NCBI RefSeq assembly: GCF_018069865.1
Contig: NZ_JAGQDG010000002.1
Location: forward strand, 124,001 to 188,000
DNA from: Ideonella paludis
GTDB lineage: Bacteria; Pseudomonadota; Gammaproteobacteria; Burkholderiales; Burkholderiaceae_C
Length of the DNA stretch: 64,000 bases
Direction of reading: 5' to 3'
This document shows positions 17,086 to 25,686 of this stretch, piece after piece. Each line of letters opens with the position of its first letter. The first letter of the stretch is position 1. The notes under the pieces were generated by a model that ran no database searches, was not told the DNA's origin, and worked only from the letters and a program-made list of their open reading frames with translations. The translations under genes and the position numbers were made by a program.

Positions 17086-18498
17086 ATGCACAACAACATC
17101 GTTCTTCAAGCCCCGGCCGTTGCTAGCCAGCGCAGCACGCGTGAATGGCAGCAGGCCGACGCCGAGCACTTTTTGCACCCTTTCACCGACTTTGCCGGGC
17201 TGGCCAAGAAGGGCTCGCGCATCATCACCAAGGCTGACAACATCTATTTGTGGGACAGCGATGGCCACAAGATCCTCGACGCCATGAGTGGTCTGTGGTG
17301 CGTCAACGTCGGCTATGGCCAAGCCAGCTTGGTCGACGCCGCGACGCGCCAAATGAAGGAGCTGCCCTTCTACAACGCCTTCTTCCAGACCTCGACGCCC
17401 CCAGCCATTGAGTTGGCGGAGTTGCTCTCCAAGGTCACGCCCCCCCAGTTCAAGCATGTGTTCTTCACGGGCTCTGGCTCCGAGGGCAATGACACGGTGG
17501 TGCGCATGGTGCGCCGCTACTGGGATATCCTGGGTCAGCCCGAGCGCCAAGTCATCATCAGCCGCCACAACGGTTATCACGGCTCGACCATGGCAGGTGC
17601 CTCGTTGGGTGGGATGAGCGGCATGCATGCCCAAGGCGGCCTGCCCATTCCCAACATCACCCACATCGACCAACCCTATTGGTGGGAAAACGGCGCGGGC
17701 ATGAGCCGCGATGAGTTCGGCAAGGTGGCGGCCTCTTGGCTGGAAGAGCGCATCTTGTCCATCGGGCCTGAGAAGGTGGCGGCCTTCATTGGCGAGCCCG
17801 TGCAAGGTGCGGGTGGCGTGATCGTTCCCCCAGCAACCTATTGGCCAGAGATCCAGCGCATCTGCGACAAGTACGGCATCTTGCTGGTCTCCGACGAAGT
17901 CATTTGTGGCTTTGGCCGCACCGGCCAATGGTTCGGCTGCGAGACCATGGGCACCAAGCCCGACCTGATGACATTTGCCAAGGGCGTGACCTCCGGCTAC
18001 ATCCCCTTGGGCGGCGTGATGGTGGGCGAGCGCATGGCTAAGGTGCTGATCGAGCAAGGCGGCGAGTTCAACCACGGCTTCACCTACTCCGGCCACCCCG
18101 TGGCCTGCGCCGTGGCCTTGGCCAACATCCGCCTGATCCAACAGCAAAAGCTGGTCGAGCATGTGCACGACGACGTCGGCCCCTACTTGGCCCAACAGTT
18201 CGCGAGCCTCAATGACCACCCCTTGGTGGGCGAGACGCAAACCTGCGGCCTGATGGGCGCGGTCTTGCTGGTCAAGGACAAAGCTAAGCACCAGGCCTTC
18301 CCTTCTGATTTGGAAGTGGGCATGGTCTGCCGCGGTCACTGCTTTGGGAATGGCTTGATCATGCGCGCGGTGGGCGACCGCATGATCATCGCACCCCCAC
18401 TGGTCATCACCCGTGCCCAGATCGACGAGATGATGGTCCTGATCCGCCGCTGCTTGGACTTGACCTTGGCCGACGCCCAGAAGAACGGCTGGCTATGA
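17086..18498 (+). CDS. spuC: Putrescine--pyruvate aminotransferase
   Basis: The 470-residue class-III aminotransferase has Lys299 (FAKGVTSGYIPLGG) for PLP, Asp270 (LLVSDEVICGFGRTG), and the TGSGSEGNDT phosphate-binding segment near 128-137. The N-terminal EWQQADAEHFLHPFTDF block matches SpuC-type polyamine:pyruvate transaminases, which convert putrescine to 4-aminobutanal directly. Together with puuAB this gives the cell two entry routes for putrescine. Its stop overlaps a small ORF start (ATGA at 18495). Confidence 0.92.
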   Translation: MHNNIVLQAPAVASQRSTREWQQADAEHFLHPFTDFAGLAKKGSRIITKADNIYLWDSDGHKILDAMSGLWCVNVGYGQASLVDAATRQMKELPFYNAFFQTSTPPAIELAELLSKVTPPQFKHVFFTGSGSEGNDTVVRMVRRYWDILGQPERQVIISRHNGYHGSTMAGASLGGMSGMHAQGGLPIPNITHIDQPYWWENGAGMSRDEFGKVAASWLEERILSIGPEKVAAFIGEPVQGAGGVIVPPATYWPEIQRICDKYGILLVSDEVICGFGRTGQWFGCETMGTKPDLMTFAKGVTSGYIPLGGVMVGERMAKVLIEQGGEFNHGFTYSGHPVACAVALANIRLIQQQKLVEHVHDDVGPYLAQQFASLNDHPLVGETQTCGLMGAVLLVKDKAKHQAFPSDLEVGMVCRGHCFGNGLIMRAVGDRMIIAPPLVITRAQIDEMMVLIRRCLDLTLADAQKNGWL

Positions 18499-18596
18499 GT
18501 GACATGACACCGGAGCGGGCACAAGGATTGCATGCTTTGATGGCTTCTCCCGATGCCGGTGTCGTCGTCCACCACCTAGACTCTGGCGTTGAGTGA
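18495..18596 (+). CDS. Possible 33-aa coupled small ORF
   Basis: An ATG overlapping the spuC stop (ATGA) opens a 33-codon frame (MSDMTPERAQGLHALMASPD..., ending SGVE) that closes 46 bp before potF. The overlap would allow coupled translation. There is no homology I recognise, and the region also forms an RNA hairpin, so it may be only spacer. It is listed because its position is the same as that of genuine leader or coupling peptides. Confidence 0.2.
   Translation: MSDMTPERAQGLHALMASPDAGVVVHHLDSGVE
18506..18563 (+). promoter_or_regulatory. Intercistronic stem-loop between spuC and potF
   Basis: GACACCGG (18506-18513) pairs with CCGGTGTC (18556-18563), with GGG/CCC (18517-18519 and 18549-18551) extending the stem. 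No T-run follows, so it is unlikely to terminate. A stem here could protect the potF mRNA from 3' exonucleases or allow different levels for the enzyme and binding-protein genes. Confidence 0.4.
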
Positions 18597-18642
18597 TTTC
18601 TCTTCCAACCCCTTTTCTCCATCCGTGTTTTCTGGAGGTTTC

Positions 18643-19764
18643 ATGAGCATGAAAGCAAGTCCTATGCGTTCCGTCCTGTCCATCGCCCTTGCGGCCCTGG
18701 GCTTTGTGGGCGCCAGCGCCCAGGCCCAAGAGGAAGAAAAAGTCCTCAATGTGTACAACTGGTCGGACTACATCGCCGAAGACACTCTGAAGAACTTTGA
18801 AAAAGAAACCGGCATCAAGGTTCGCTACGACAACTTCGACAACAACGAAATCGTTCACGCCAAGTTGGTGGCCGGCAAGACGGGTTACGACATCGTCGTG
18901 CCCTCGTCCAACTGGGCCAAGCTGCAGATGGACGGCGGCTTGCTGCGCAAGCTCGACAAGTCGCTGATTCCCAATCTGAAGAACGTTGACCCCGCCATTC
19001 AGGCCCAACTGGCGCGGATGGACCCCAACAACGACTACATGGTGGATTGGCTGTGGGGCTACACCACGGTGGGCATCAACGTCGACAAGGTCAAGGCGGC
19101 ACTCGGCAGCACGCCCATGCCAGAAAACGTTTGGGACCTGGTCTTCAAGCCGGAGTACATCTCAAAGATGAAGTCCTGCGGTGTCTCCTTCTTGGACTCC
19201 GCCACTGAAGTGGTGCCAGCCGCCCTGCACTATTTGGGCAAGCCCTCCTTCAGCAAGAACCCGTCCGACTACAACGCTGCCTCGGCGCTGCTCAAGTCGG
19301 TGCGCCCCAGCGTGACCCTGTTCAGCTCTTCGGGCTACATCAATGACATGGCCAATGGCTCCATTTGTTTGGCCTTGGGTTGGTCAGGCGACATCAACAT
19401 CGCCCGCCAGCGCGCCATTGATGGCAAGACGGGTCAAAAGATCGAGGCCTTGATCCCCAAGACCGGTGGCCTGCTGTTCTTTGACGTGATGGTCATCCCC
19501 GCCGACGCTCCGCGCCCCGGTAATGCCCATAAGTTCATCAACTTCATCCTGAAGCCTGAGAACCACGCAGCACTGACCAACAAGGTGTTCTACGCCAACC
19601 CGGTGAAGGACTCCAAGAAGTTCATCAAGCCTGAGGTGGCCAACAACCCCACCGTGTTCTTGAGCGATGCAGACATGAAGAAGATGGTGCCGCCGGACTC
19701 GTTGAACAACGACTTGCGCCGCCTGATGACGCGCACCTACACCTCGTTCAAGACAGGTCTGTGA
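18643..19764 (+). CDS. potF: Periplasmic putrescine-binding protein
   Basis: The 373-residue protein has a signal peptide (residues 1-28, cleavage after AQA) and the PotD/PotF-type mature start VLNVYNWSDYIAEDTLKNFEKE. The start at 18643 is set by a strong GGAGG four bases upstream; the longer frame to 18589 has no such site. It should capture putrescine (possibly spermidine) and deliver it to PotHI. It corresponds to SpuD/SpuE of the Pseudomonas spu cluster. It lies 10 bp upstream of potG. Confidence 0.94.
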   Translation: MSMKASPMRSVLSIALAALGFVGASAQAQEEEKVLNVYNWSDYIAEDTLKNFEKETGIKVRYDNFDNNEIVHAKLVAGKTGYDIVVPSSNWAKLQMDGGLLRKLDKSLIPNLKNVDPAIQAQLARMDPNNDYMVDWLWGYTTVGINVDKVKAALGSTPMPENVWDLVFKPEYISKMKSCGVSFLDSATEVVPAALHYLGKPSFSKNPSDYNAASALLKSVRPSVTLFSSSGYINDMANGSICLALGWSGDINIARQRAIDGKTGQKIEALIPKTGGLLFFDVMVIPADAPRPGNAHKFINFILKPENHAALTNKVFYANPVKDSKKFIKPEVANNPTVFLSDADMKKMVPPDSLNNDLRRLMTRTYTSFKTGL

Positions 19765-19774
19765 GACACCACGT

Positions 19775-20881
19775 ATGAGCCCTACCGCCAGCACTGCTGA
19801 CAGCGCCTTTCTCCGCATCGTCGATGTGGTGAAGGACTTCGGCGGCTACAAAGCCGTCAACAACGTCAACCTGGACATTGCCAAGGGCGAGATCTTCGCG
19901 CTCCTGGGCTCGTCTGGGTGCGGCAAGACCACGCTGTTGCGCATGCTGGCGGGCTTCGAGACGCCGACCTCGGGACGCATCATCCTCAATGGCCAAGACT
20001 TGGCGGGCTTGCCGCCCTACGAGCGGCCCCTGAACATGATGTTCCAGTCCTACGCGCTGTTCCCACACCTCACAGTCTGGGACAACATTGCGTTTGGCCT
20101 GCAGCGCGATGGCCTGGGGCGTGACGAAGTGGCGTCACGGGTGGAGGCCATGCTCAAGCTGGTGCAATTGGGTAAATTTGCCAAGCGCAAGCCGCACCAA
20201 CTCTCTGGCGGCCAGCAGCAGCGCGTGGCCTTGGCGCGCAGCTTGGCCAAGCAGCCACAGTTGCTGCTCTTGGACGAGCCCTTGGGCGCCTTGGACAAAA
20301 AGCTGCGAGAGCAAACCCAGATTGAGCTGGTGAACATCATCGAGCAAGTGGGCGTGACCTGCGTGATGGTGACCCACGACCAAGAAGAAGCCATGACCAT
20401 GGCCTCGCGCATCGCCATCATGAGCGAAGGCCGCTTCCTGCAAGTGGGCTCACCCTCTGACATCTACGAAACCCCGCAGACCCGCTTCGTGGCTGATTTC
20501 ATTGGCAACGTCAACTTGATGGACGGCAGCGTTTCGGTGGACGAGCCCGACCACGTCATCATTGATTGCGCAGATTGCAAGCACTATGTCGGCCACGGCA
20601 TCACCGGCACCCAAGGCATGCCGGTCACGGTAGCGTTGCGGCCTGAAAAGATCGCCGTGACTCGGGATAAGCCTGAGAGCGAGTACAACGCAGCACCCGG
20701 CACGATTGAAGAAATGTCCTATTTCGGCAGCTTCACGGTCTTTCACGTCAAGCTGGCCAGCGGCCAGATGCTCAAGGTCAGCATGGCCAACACCGAGCGT
20801 CACCGTGATGACGAGCTGACCTGGGGCGACCAAGTCTGGGCGCATTGGTCTGATGCCGCCCATGTGGTGCTGACCAGCTAA
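19775..20881 (+). CDS. potG: Putrescine ABC transporter ATP-binding protein
   Basis: The 368-residue ATPase has Walker A GSSGCGKT (45-52), Q-loop (FQSYALFPH near 90-98), signature LSGGQ (143-147), Walker B LLLLDEP (163-169), the H-loop THDQEEAMTMA, and a C-terminal TOBE-type regulatory domain (about 275-365). It energises PotHI. Gene order potF-potG-potH-potI is canonical, with short gaps of 10 bp on each side. Confidence 0.95.
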   Translation: MSPTASTADSAFLRIVDVVKDFGGYKAVNNVNLDIAKGEIFALLGSSGCGKTTLLRMLAGFETPTSGRIILNGQDLAGLPPYERPLNMMFQSYALFPHLTVWDNIAFGLQRDGLGRDEVASRVEAMLKLVQLGKFAKRKPHQLSGGQQQRVALARSLAKQPQLLLLDEPLGALDKKLREQTQIELVNIIEQVGVTCVMVTHDQEEAMTMASRIAIMSEGRFLQVGSPSDIYETPQTRFVADFIGNVNLMDGSVSVDEPDHVIIDCADCKHYVGHGITGTQGMPVTVALRPEKIAVTRDKPESEYNAAPGTIEEMSYFGSFTVFHVKLASGQMLKVSMANTERHRDDELTWGDQVWAHWSDAAHVVLTS

Positions 20882-20891
20882 GGCGGCCTTC

Positions 20892-21827
20892 ATGCACCTC
20901 ATGCCCCACTTCCTCCAGCGCCTGACGCGCAACCCCGGGCGCACCGCGGTCATTGCGGTGCCTTATGGGTGGTTGCTGCTGTTCTTCTTGCTGCCTTTCC
21001 TGATCTTGGCCAAGATCAGCGTCTCCGAGATGGAGACTGTGGTCTTCAAGGACCTGATCACCTACAAGGACGGCCTGCTGGCGCTGACCTTGAAGCTGGG
21101 CAACTATGTCTTCATCACCGAAGACGATCTCTATCTCAAGACCTACTTGGCCAGCGTCAAGTACGCTGCGGCCACCACGGTGCTGTGCTTGGCCATCGGC
21201 TATCCGTTTTCCTATTTCATGGCCCGCGCCAAGCCCAGTGCACAGCCGGCACTCTTGATGCTGGTGATGCTGCCGTTCTGGACGTCCTTTTTGCTGCGCG
21301 TCTACGCCTGGAAGGGCTTGCTGTCCGAAGGCGGCTGGGCGGCGGAGGTCATCACCACCTTGGGCCTGGATCAGCTGCTTTATGCGGTGGGCGCTATTCC
21401 TGCGCCAGGCAAGCTCATGCATACGCCGTTTTCGCTGGTGCTGGGCATGACCTACACCTACCTGCCCTTCATGATCCTGCCGCTCTACTCCAACCTGGCC
21501 AAGATGGATTTGCGCCTGCTGGAGGCAGCGGCTGACCTGGGCGCCACGCCCTGGACAGCCTTCTGGAAGATCACGGTGCCGCTCTCTAAAGCCGGCATCA
21601 TTGCTGGCTCCATGTTGGTGTTCATCCCGTGCGTGGGCGAGTTCGTGATCCCTGAGCTCTTGGGCGGGCCTGAGACCTTGATGATCGGCCGGGTCGTCTG
21701 GGATGAGTTCTTCTCCAACAACGATTGGCCCATGGCCTCCAGCCTGGCGGTCGTCATGATTCTGCTGATCATCGTGCCACTGGCGCTGTTCAATAAATAT
21801 CAGGCTGAAGCCCAGGAGTCCCGCTGA
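20892..21827 (+). CDS. potH: Putrescine ABC transporter permease PotH
   Basis: The 311-residue inner-membrane protein has about six transmembrane segments (the first near residues 24-42, WLLLFFLLPFLILAKISVS) and the EAA loop LEAAADLGATPWTAFWKITVPL near residues 210-230 that contacts PotG. ATG at 20892 is used; Met at 20901 is an alternative. The stop shares one base with the potI start (TGATG), so the two permeases are translationally coupled. Confidence 0.94.
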   Translation: MHLMPHFLQRLTRNPGRTAVIAVPYGWLLLFFLLPFLILAKISVSEMETVVFKDLITYKDGLLALTLKLGNYVFITEDDLYLKTYLASVKYAAATTVLCLAIGYPFSYFMARAKPSAQPALLMLVMLPFWTSFLLRVYAWKGLLSEGGWAAEVITTLGLDQLLYAVGAIPAPGKLMHTPFSLVLGMTYTYLPFMILPLYSNLAKMDLRLLEAAADLGATPWTAFWKITVPLSKAGIIAGSMLVFIPCVGEFVIPELLGGPETLMIGRVVWDEFFSNNDWPMASSLAVVMILLIIVPLALFNKYQAEAQESR

Positions 21828-22672
21828 TGTTGCGACTGTCTCCTGCATTCAATCGCAATTTCGGCAAGGGCTGGCTGGCCGCAGGCTATGTCTTCCTCTA
21901 TTTGCCCATCATTGCGCTGATCGTCTACTCTTTCAACGATTCGCCACTGCCCAATGAGTGGCGCGGCTTCACCCTGAAGTGGTATGCCGCTCTGCTGCAC
22001 GACACTGAAATGCAGGCTGGGCTGTGGTTGTCGCTGAAGATTGCCTTCTTCACTGCATGCGGTTCGGTGGTCCTGGGGACTTTCGCTGCATTCGTTCTGG
22101 TGAAGTACAAGCGCTTTTGGGGCCGGACAGCGTTTTCAGGCATGGTCAGCGCCCCCTTGGTGATGCCGGAAGTCGTCGTCGGCTTGTCGCTGCTGCTGAT
22201 GCTGGTGTCGGTGCAGCGTGCCTTGGGCTTCCCCGAGCGCGGTGTGCTCACCATCTGGATGGGTCATTTGCTGCTGGGCATGGCCTATGCCACCGTCGTG
22301 GTGCAGGCCCGCCTGCAAGAGCTGAACCCTCAGCTTGAAGAGGCCGCCATGGATCTGGGCGCCAAGCCTTCGCAAGTCTTCATGCTGGTGACCCTGCCGA
22401 TGATTGCGCAGGCCATGATGTCGGCCTGGCTGCTGACCTTCACTTTGTCGCTGGACGACGTGGTGCTCTCGGCCTTTTTGTCGGGCCCAGGCTCCACCAC
22501 CATGCCGCTGGTCATCTTCTCGCGCGCCAGGCTGGGCCTGAACCCCAGTGTGAATGCCGTGGCGACGCTGATCGTGCTGATTGTTTCCATCGGCGTCATC
22601 GTCGCCAGCTACATGATTGCCAGAGCTGAGCGACGACGCCAACAAGAGATGGCCGCGGCCTACCGCAACTGA
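21827..22672 (+). CDS. potI: Putrescine ABC transporter permease PotI
   Basis: The 281-residue permease has about six membrane segments and the EAA loop EEAAMDLGAKPSQVFMLVTLP (residues about 167-187). It pairs with PotH as a heterodimer. The ending (RAERRRQQEMAAAYRN) is basic and cytoplasmic. The DUF3138 porin gene follows 47 bp later and probably lies on the same transcript. Confidence 0.94.
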   Translation: MLRLSPAFNRNFGKGWLAAGYVFLYLPIIALIVYSFNDSPLPNEWRGFTLKWYAALLHDTEMQAGLWLSLKIAFFTACGSVVLGTFAAFVLVKYKRFWGRTAFSGMVSAPLVMPEVVVGLSLLLMLVSVQRALGFPERGVLTIWMGHLLLGMAYATVVVQARLQELNPQLEEAAMDLGAKPSQVFMLVTLPMIAQAMMSAWLLTFTLSLDDVVLSAFLSGPGSTTMPLVIFSRARLGLNPSVNAVATLIVLIVSIGVIVASYMIARAERRRQQEMAAAYRN

Positions 22673-22719
22673 CAGACACTCACCCCATTCACTTTTTCTA
22701 GCCACTGAAGGACATGACA

Positions 22720-24108
22720 ATGAAGCTATTGAGTCCCACCCTCTTGACCGTGGCCCTGGCAGCCGCTTTCCCTGCGGCAGCTCAATCCAACGAGGCTTTG
22801 CTCAAAGAGCTGCAAGCGCTCAAGGCGCGTGTCAATGAGCTGGAGAAAAAGCTGCAGGCGGCGCCTGCCGAAGCCCCGAAGCCGCAATGGGGCATGACGC
22901 CAGAGCAAGCCGCCGAATTCAACCGGATTGCCAACAAGACCGAGGCCTTGGAGGACTCCCGCGAGATGCTGGGCTTCAAGAACTTGAAGGTCAGCGGCTA
23001 CATGGACCCGGCCTTCATCTACAACAAGGCCCAGAACCGCATGGGCGCCCAATTCCTGAACAAGGTGGGTGATGATGGCTACAACTACGACAACTCCTAC
23101 TTCGGTGCGGCCGTTATCGACTTCCAAAAGGAAACCGACTCTGGCGTGAAGTGGCGCCTGACCCTGTCGCCCAACCGCGGCGTGGGCTCGGTGTTTGATG
23201 GTGACTCCATCGTTCAAGAAGCCAGTGTCTCGATTCCCCTGACCGACTTGCAGACCCGCTTGATTGCGGGCCAGTTGCCAGACTGGTCAGGCTATGAGTA
23301 CCTGCCAGCCACGCAGAACAAGCTGATCACCCACAACCTGCTGTTCGACTTCACCTTGCCCACCGCCTACACCGGCATCGGCATGGATGTGACCAATGGC
23401 AAATGGATCACCAAGTTCATGGTCGGCAACATGAACAAGTCCAAGAAGGATGCTGGCATGCGCCAGCCGATGTTGGCCTACCGCGTCGACTACTCCAAGG
23501 GTGAGTTCAATGGCTTTGGCTTTGCGGGTGTGCACGGCAATGCAGCCAACTTCAGCGAGAACATCCTGGACGTTGATGGCAATGTCGTGCCCCAGGGCGA
23601 AAGCCGCGTTGACCTCTTCGAAGTCGACGGCTACTTCATTCGTGGCGACTGGACGATTCAGGGCCAAGCCAGCTTTGGTCGCCAGAAGAATGCGGCCATT
23701 TCCGCCAATGCCGACGGTGGCCTTCAAGACTCGCAATGGTGGGGCCTGTCCGGTTTGGCCGCCTACAAGTTCACGCCGCGCTTCGAAGGCATTGCACGGC
23801 TGGATTACCTGAACAATGCCAAGAACGGCGGCGGCTTGCTGGGCTTCACGGCGTCGGACAGTCGCAACGGCATCGGCCCAGGCTGGTCTCGCGATGCGGA
23901 GGGTAACTGGGTCCAAGCAGACCCCAGCAAGGGTGCCAACCGCATGGCGCTGAGCATGGGCCTGTCTTACCTGTTCGACACCAGCACCACGCTGAAGCTG
24001 GAGTACCGCTTGGACCGCGCCAACCAAGCCGTATTTGAAAACGTCAAGGACGGCAGCTACAGCAAGACCAACCATCTGCTGGGTGCGTCCGTCGTCGTCG
24101 CGTTCTAA
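22720..24108 (+). CDS. DUF3138 family outer-membrane protein, probable porin
   Basis: The 462-residue protein has a signal peptide (residues about 1-21, LAAAFPAAAQS), then a short coiled coil (about 22-45, LLKELQALKARVNELEKKLQ), then a long beta-strand-rich part ending in Phe (LLGASVVVAF), the usual signal for outer-membrane barrel insertion. It matches DUF3138 proteins of Burkholderiales. ATG at 22720 is preferred over 22714 because AAGGA lies about 8 bases before it. Position between potI and puuC suggests a polyamine-permeable channel; that is inference from context. A hairpin terminator follows. Confidence 0.82.
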   Translation: MKLLSPTLLTVALAAAFPAAAQSNEALLKELQALKARVNELEKKLQAAPAEAPKPQWGMTPEQAAEFNRIANKTEALEDSREMLGFKNLKVSGYMDPAFIYNKAQNRMGAQFLNKVGDDGYNYDNSYFGAAVIDFQKETDSGVKWRLTLSPNRGVGSVFDGDSIVQEASVSIPLTDLQTRLIAGQLPDWSGYEYLPATQNKLITHNLLFDFTLPTAYTGIGMDVTNGKWITKFMVGNMNKSKKDAGMRQPMLAYRVDYSKGEFNGFGFAGVHGNAANFSENILDVDGNVVPQGESRVDLFEVDGYFIRGDWTIQGQASFGRQKNAAISANADGGLQDSQWWGLSGLAAYKFTPRFEGIARLDYLNNAKNGGGLLGFTASDSRNGIGPGWSRDAEGNWVQADPSKGANRMALSMGLSYLFDTSTTLKLEYRLDRANQAVFENVKDGSYSKTNHLLGASVVVAF

Positions 24109-24114
24109 GGACCC

Positions 24115-24175
24115 GGCAGCCTGAGGGCTGCCGCCTCCACCGATGGCCGCGCTGCTCCGTCGCGGCCATTTTTTT
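24115..24175 (+). terminator. Double hairpin with T-run after the DUF3138 gene
   Basis: GGCAGCC-TGAG-GGCTGCC (24115-24132) is followed by a second stem ATGGCCGCG/CGCGGCCAT (24143-24151 with 24161-24169) running into seven T residues. The second stem is a good Rho-independent terminator. It separates the transporter/porin transcript from puuC, which must be read through or have its own promoter. Confidence 0.85.
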
Positions 24176-24195
24176 GTCTTCATCAAGAGGTGTCT

Positions 24196-25686
24196 ATGCC
24201 CCAGAGCAACTCCTGGGCGGCCCGTGCCGCCGACCTGCGCCCCGACGGCCGTGCGGTGATCGACGGCCAACGCGTGGCGGCCGTGGATGGCCAAACCTTT
24301 GAGAAGCGCTCGCCCATCGACAACCGCTTGCTGGGCGCTGTGGCGCGCGGTCAAGCGGCCGATGTGGATGCCGCCGTGCGTGCAGCCCGCGCTGCCTTTG
24401 ACGACCGCCGCTGGGCCGGCAAGGCGCCTGCCGTGCGCAAAAAAATCCTGCAACGTTTTGCCGACAAGATCCTCGGCGCCAAAGAGGAGTTGGCGCTGCT
24501 GGAGACCCTGGACATGGGCAAGCCCATCCAGTACTCGCTGTCGGTGGACGTGCCCTCGACCGCCCGCTGCATCGCCTGGTATGCCGAAGCGGTGGACAAA
24601 ATCTACGATGAGATCGCGCCCACGCCCGACTCGGCCTTGGCGCTCATCACCCGCGAAGCCATGGGCGTCATCGGGGCCATCGTGCCCTGGAACTACCCCA
24701 TGATCATGGCGGCCTGGAAGCTGGGCCCGGCCCTGGCTGCGGGCAACTCGGTGGTGCTCAAGCCCAGTGAGAAGAGCCCTTACACGGCTTGCCGCTTGGC
24801 GGAGCTGGCGGTGGAAGCAGGCATCCCGCCGGGCGTGTTTAACGTGGTGCCAGGCTTTGGCCACGAAGCCGGCGAAGCCTTGGCCCTGCACATGGACGTG
24901 GATGCGATTGGCTTCACCGGCTCCACCCGCGTCGGGCGGCGCATGTTGGATTACGCAGGACGCTCCAACCTAAAGCGCGTCTACAACGAGCTAGGTGGCA
25001 AGTCGGCCTTCCTGGTGTTTGACGACTTCAAAGACCTGGAGCGCGCCGCCAAGACCGTGGCCGGCAGCATGTTCTTCAACCAGGGCGAGAGCTGCAACGC
25101 GCCTTCCCGCGTCTTGGTGCATGAGCGTGTGGCCGAGGAGTTCACCGCTCTGGTGGCCGCCGAAGCACCGAGCTATGCGCCGGGCAACCCGCTGGACACG
25201 GGCACCGTGCTGGGCGCTTTGGTGGACGAAACCCAGATGCGCACAGTCTTGGGCTACATCGATGCGGGCTCGGCAGAAGGTGCGCGTTGTGTCGCTGGCG
25301 GCCAGCAAGCCTTGGCTCAAACCGGTGGTTACTACGTGGAGCCCACCGTGTTTGCCGGGGTCAGCAATGGCATGAAGATCGCCCGCGAAGAAATCTTTGG
25401 CCCGGTCATGAGCATCCTGACGTTCAAGACGGAAGAAGAAGCCATCGCCCTGGCCAACAACTCCAGCTACGGCCTGCAAGCCAGCGTTTGGAGCGACGGC
25501 CTGAACCGCGCTCACCGTGTCGCACGTGCTCTGCGTGCAGGCACGGTGCACGTGAACCAGTACGACGAAGACGACATCACCGTGCCGTTTGGGGGCTACA
25601 AGCAAAGCGGTAACGGCCGTGATAAGTCGCTGCACGCCTTTGACAAGTACACCGAACTCAAAACCACCTGGATCCGCCTTGACTGA
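24196..25686 (+). CDS. puuC: Gamma-glutamyl-gamma-aminobutyraldehyde dehydrogenase
   Basis: The 496-residue ALDH has catalytic Cys300 (FFNQGESCNAPSR), general base Glu265 (NELGGKS), the NAD-binding PWNYP and FTGSTRVGR motifs, and the C-terminal PFGGYKQSGNGRDKS. It fits the PuuC subfamily, oxidising gamma-glutamyl-aminobutyraldehyde or 4-aminobutanal, so it would serve both the PuuAB and SpuC routes. ATG at 24196 has AAGAGG 6 bases upstream; the in-frame GTG at 24190 is less likely. It overlaps the next gene by 8 bp. Confidence 0.92.
   Translation: MPQSNSWAARAADLRPDGRAVIDGQRVAAVDGQTFEKRSPIDNRLLGAVARGQAADVDAAVRAARAAFDDRRWAGKAPAVRKKILQRFADKILGAKEELALLETLDMGKPIQYSLSVDVPSTARCIAWYAEAVDKIYDEIAPTPDSALALITREAMGVIGAIVPWNYPMIMAAWKLGPALAAGNSVVLKPSEKSPYTACRLAELAVEAGIPPGVFNVVPGFGHEAGEALALHMDVDAIGFTGSTRVGRRMLDYAGRSNLKRVYNELGGKSAFLVFDDFKDLERAAKTVAGSMFFNQGESCNAPSRVLVHERVAEEFTALVAAEAPSYAPGNPLDTGTVLGALVDETQMRTVLGYIDAGSAEGARCVAGGQQALAQTGGYYVEPTVFAGVSNGMKIAREEIFGPVMSILTFKTEEEAIALANNSSYGLQASVWSDGLNRAHRVARALRAGTVHVNQYDEDDITVPFGGYKQSGNGRDKSLHAFDKYTELKTTWIRLD

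Noticed and set aside
17032..18339. 435-codon frame antisense to spuC
   Set aside because: SpuC is complete with all active-site residues; the mirror frame shows no family features.
20778..21848. 356-codon frame antisense to potH
   Set aside because: It is Gln/His/Asp-rich with no domain, while PotH has its membrane segments and EAA loop.
23287..24891. 534-codon antisense frame across the porin and puuC
   Set aside because: It spans two recognised genes, has low-complexity His/Arg-rich translation and no domain; typical GC-driven shadow.
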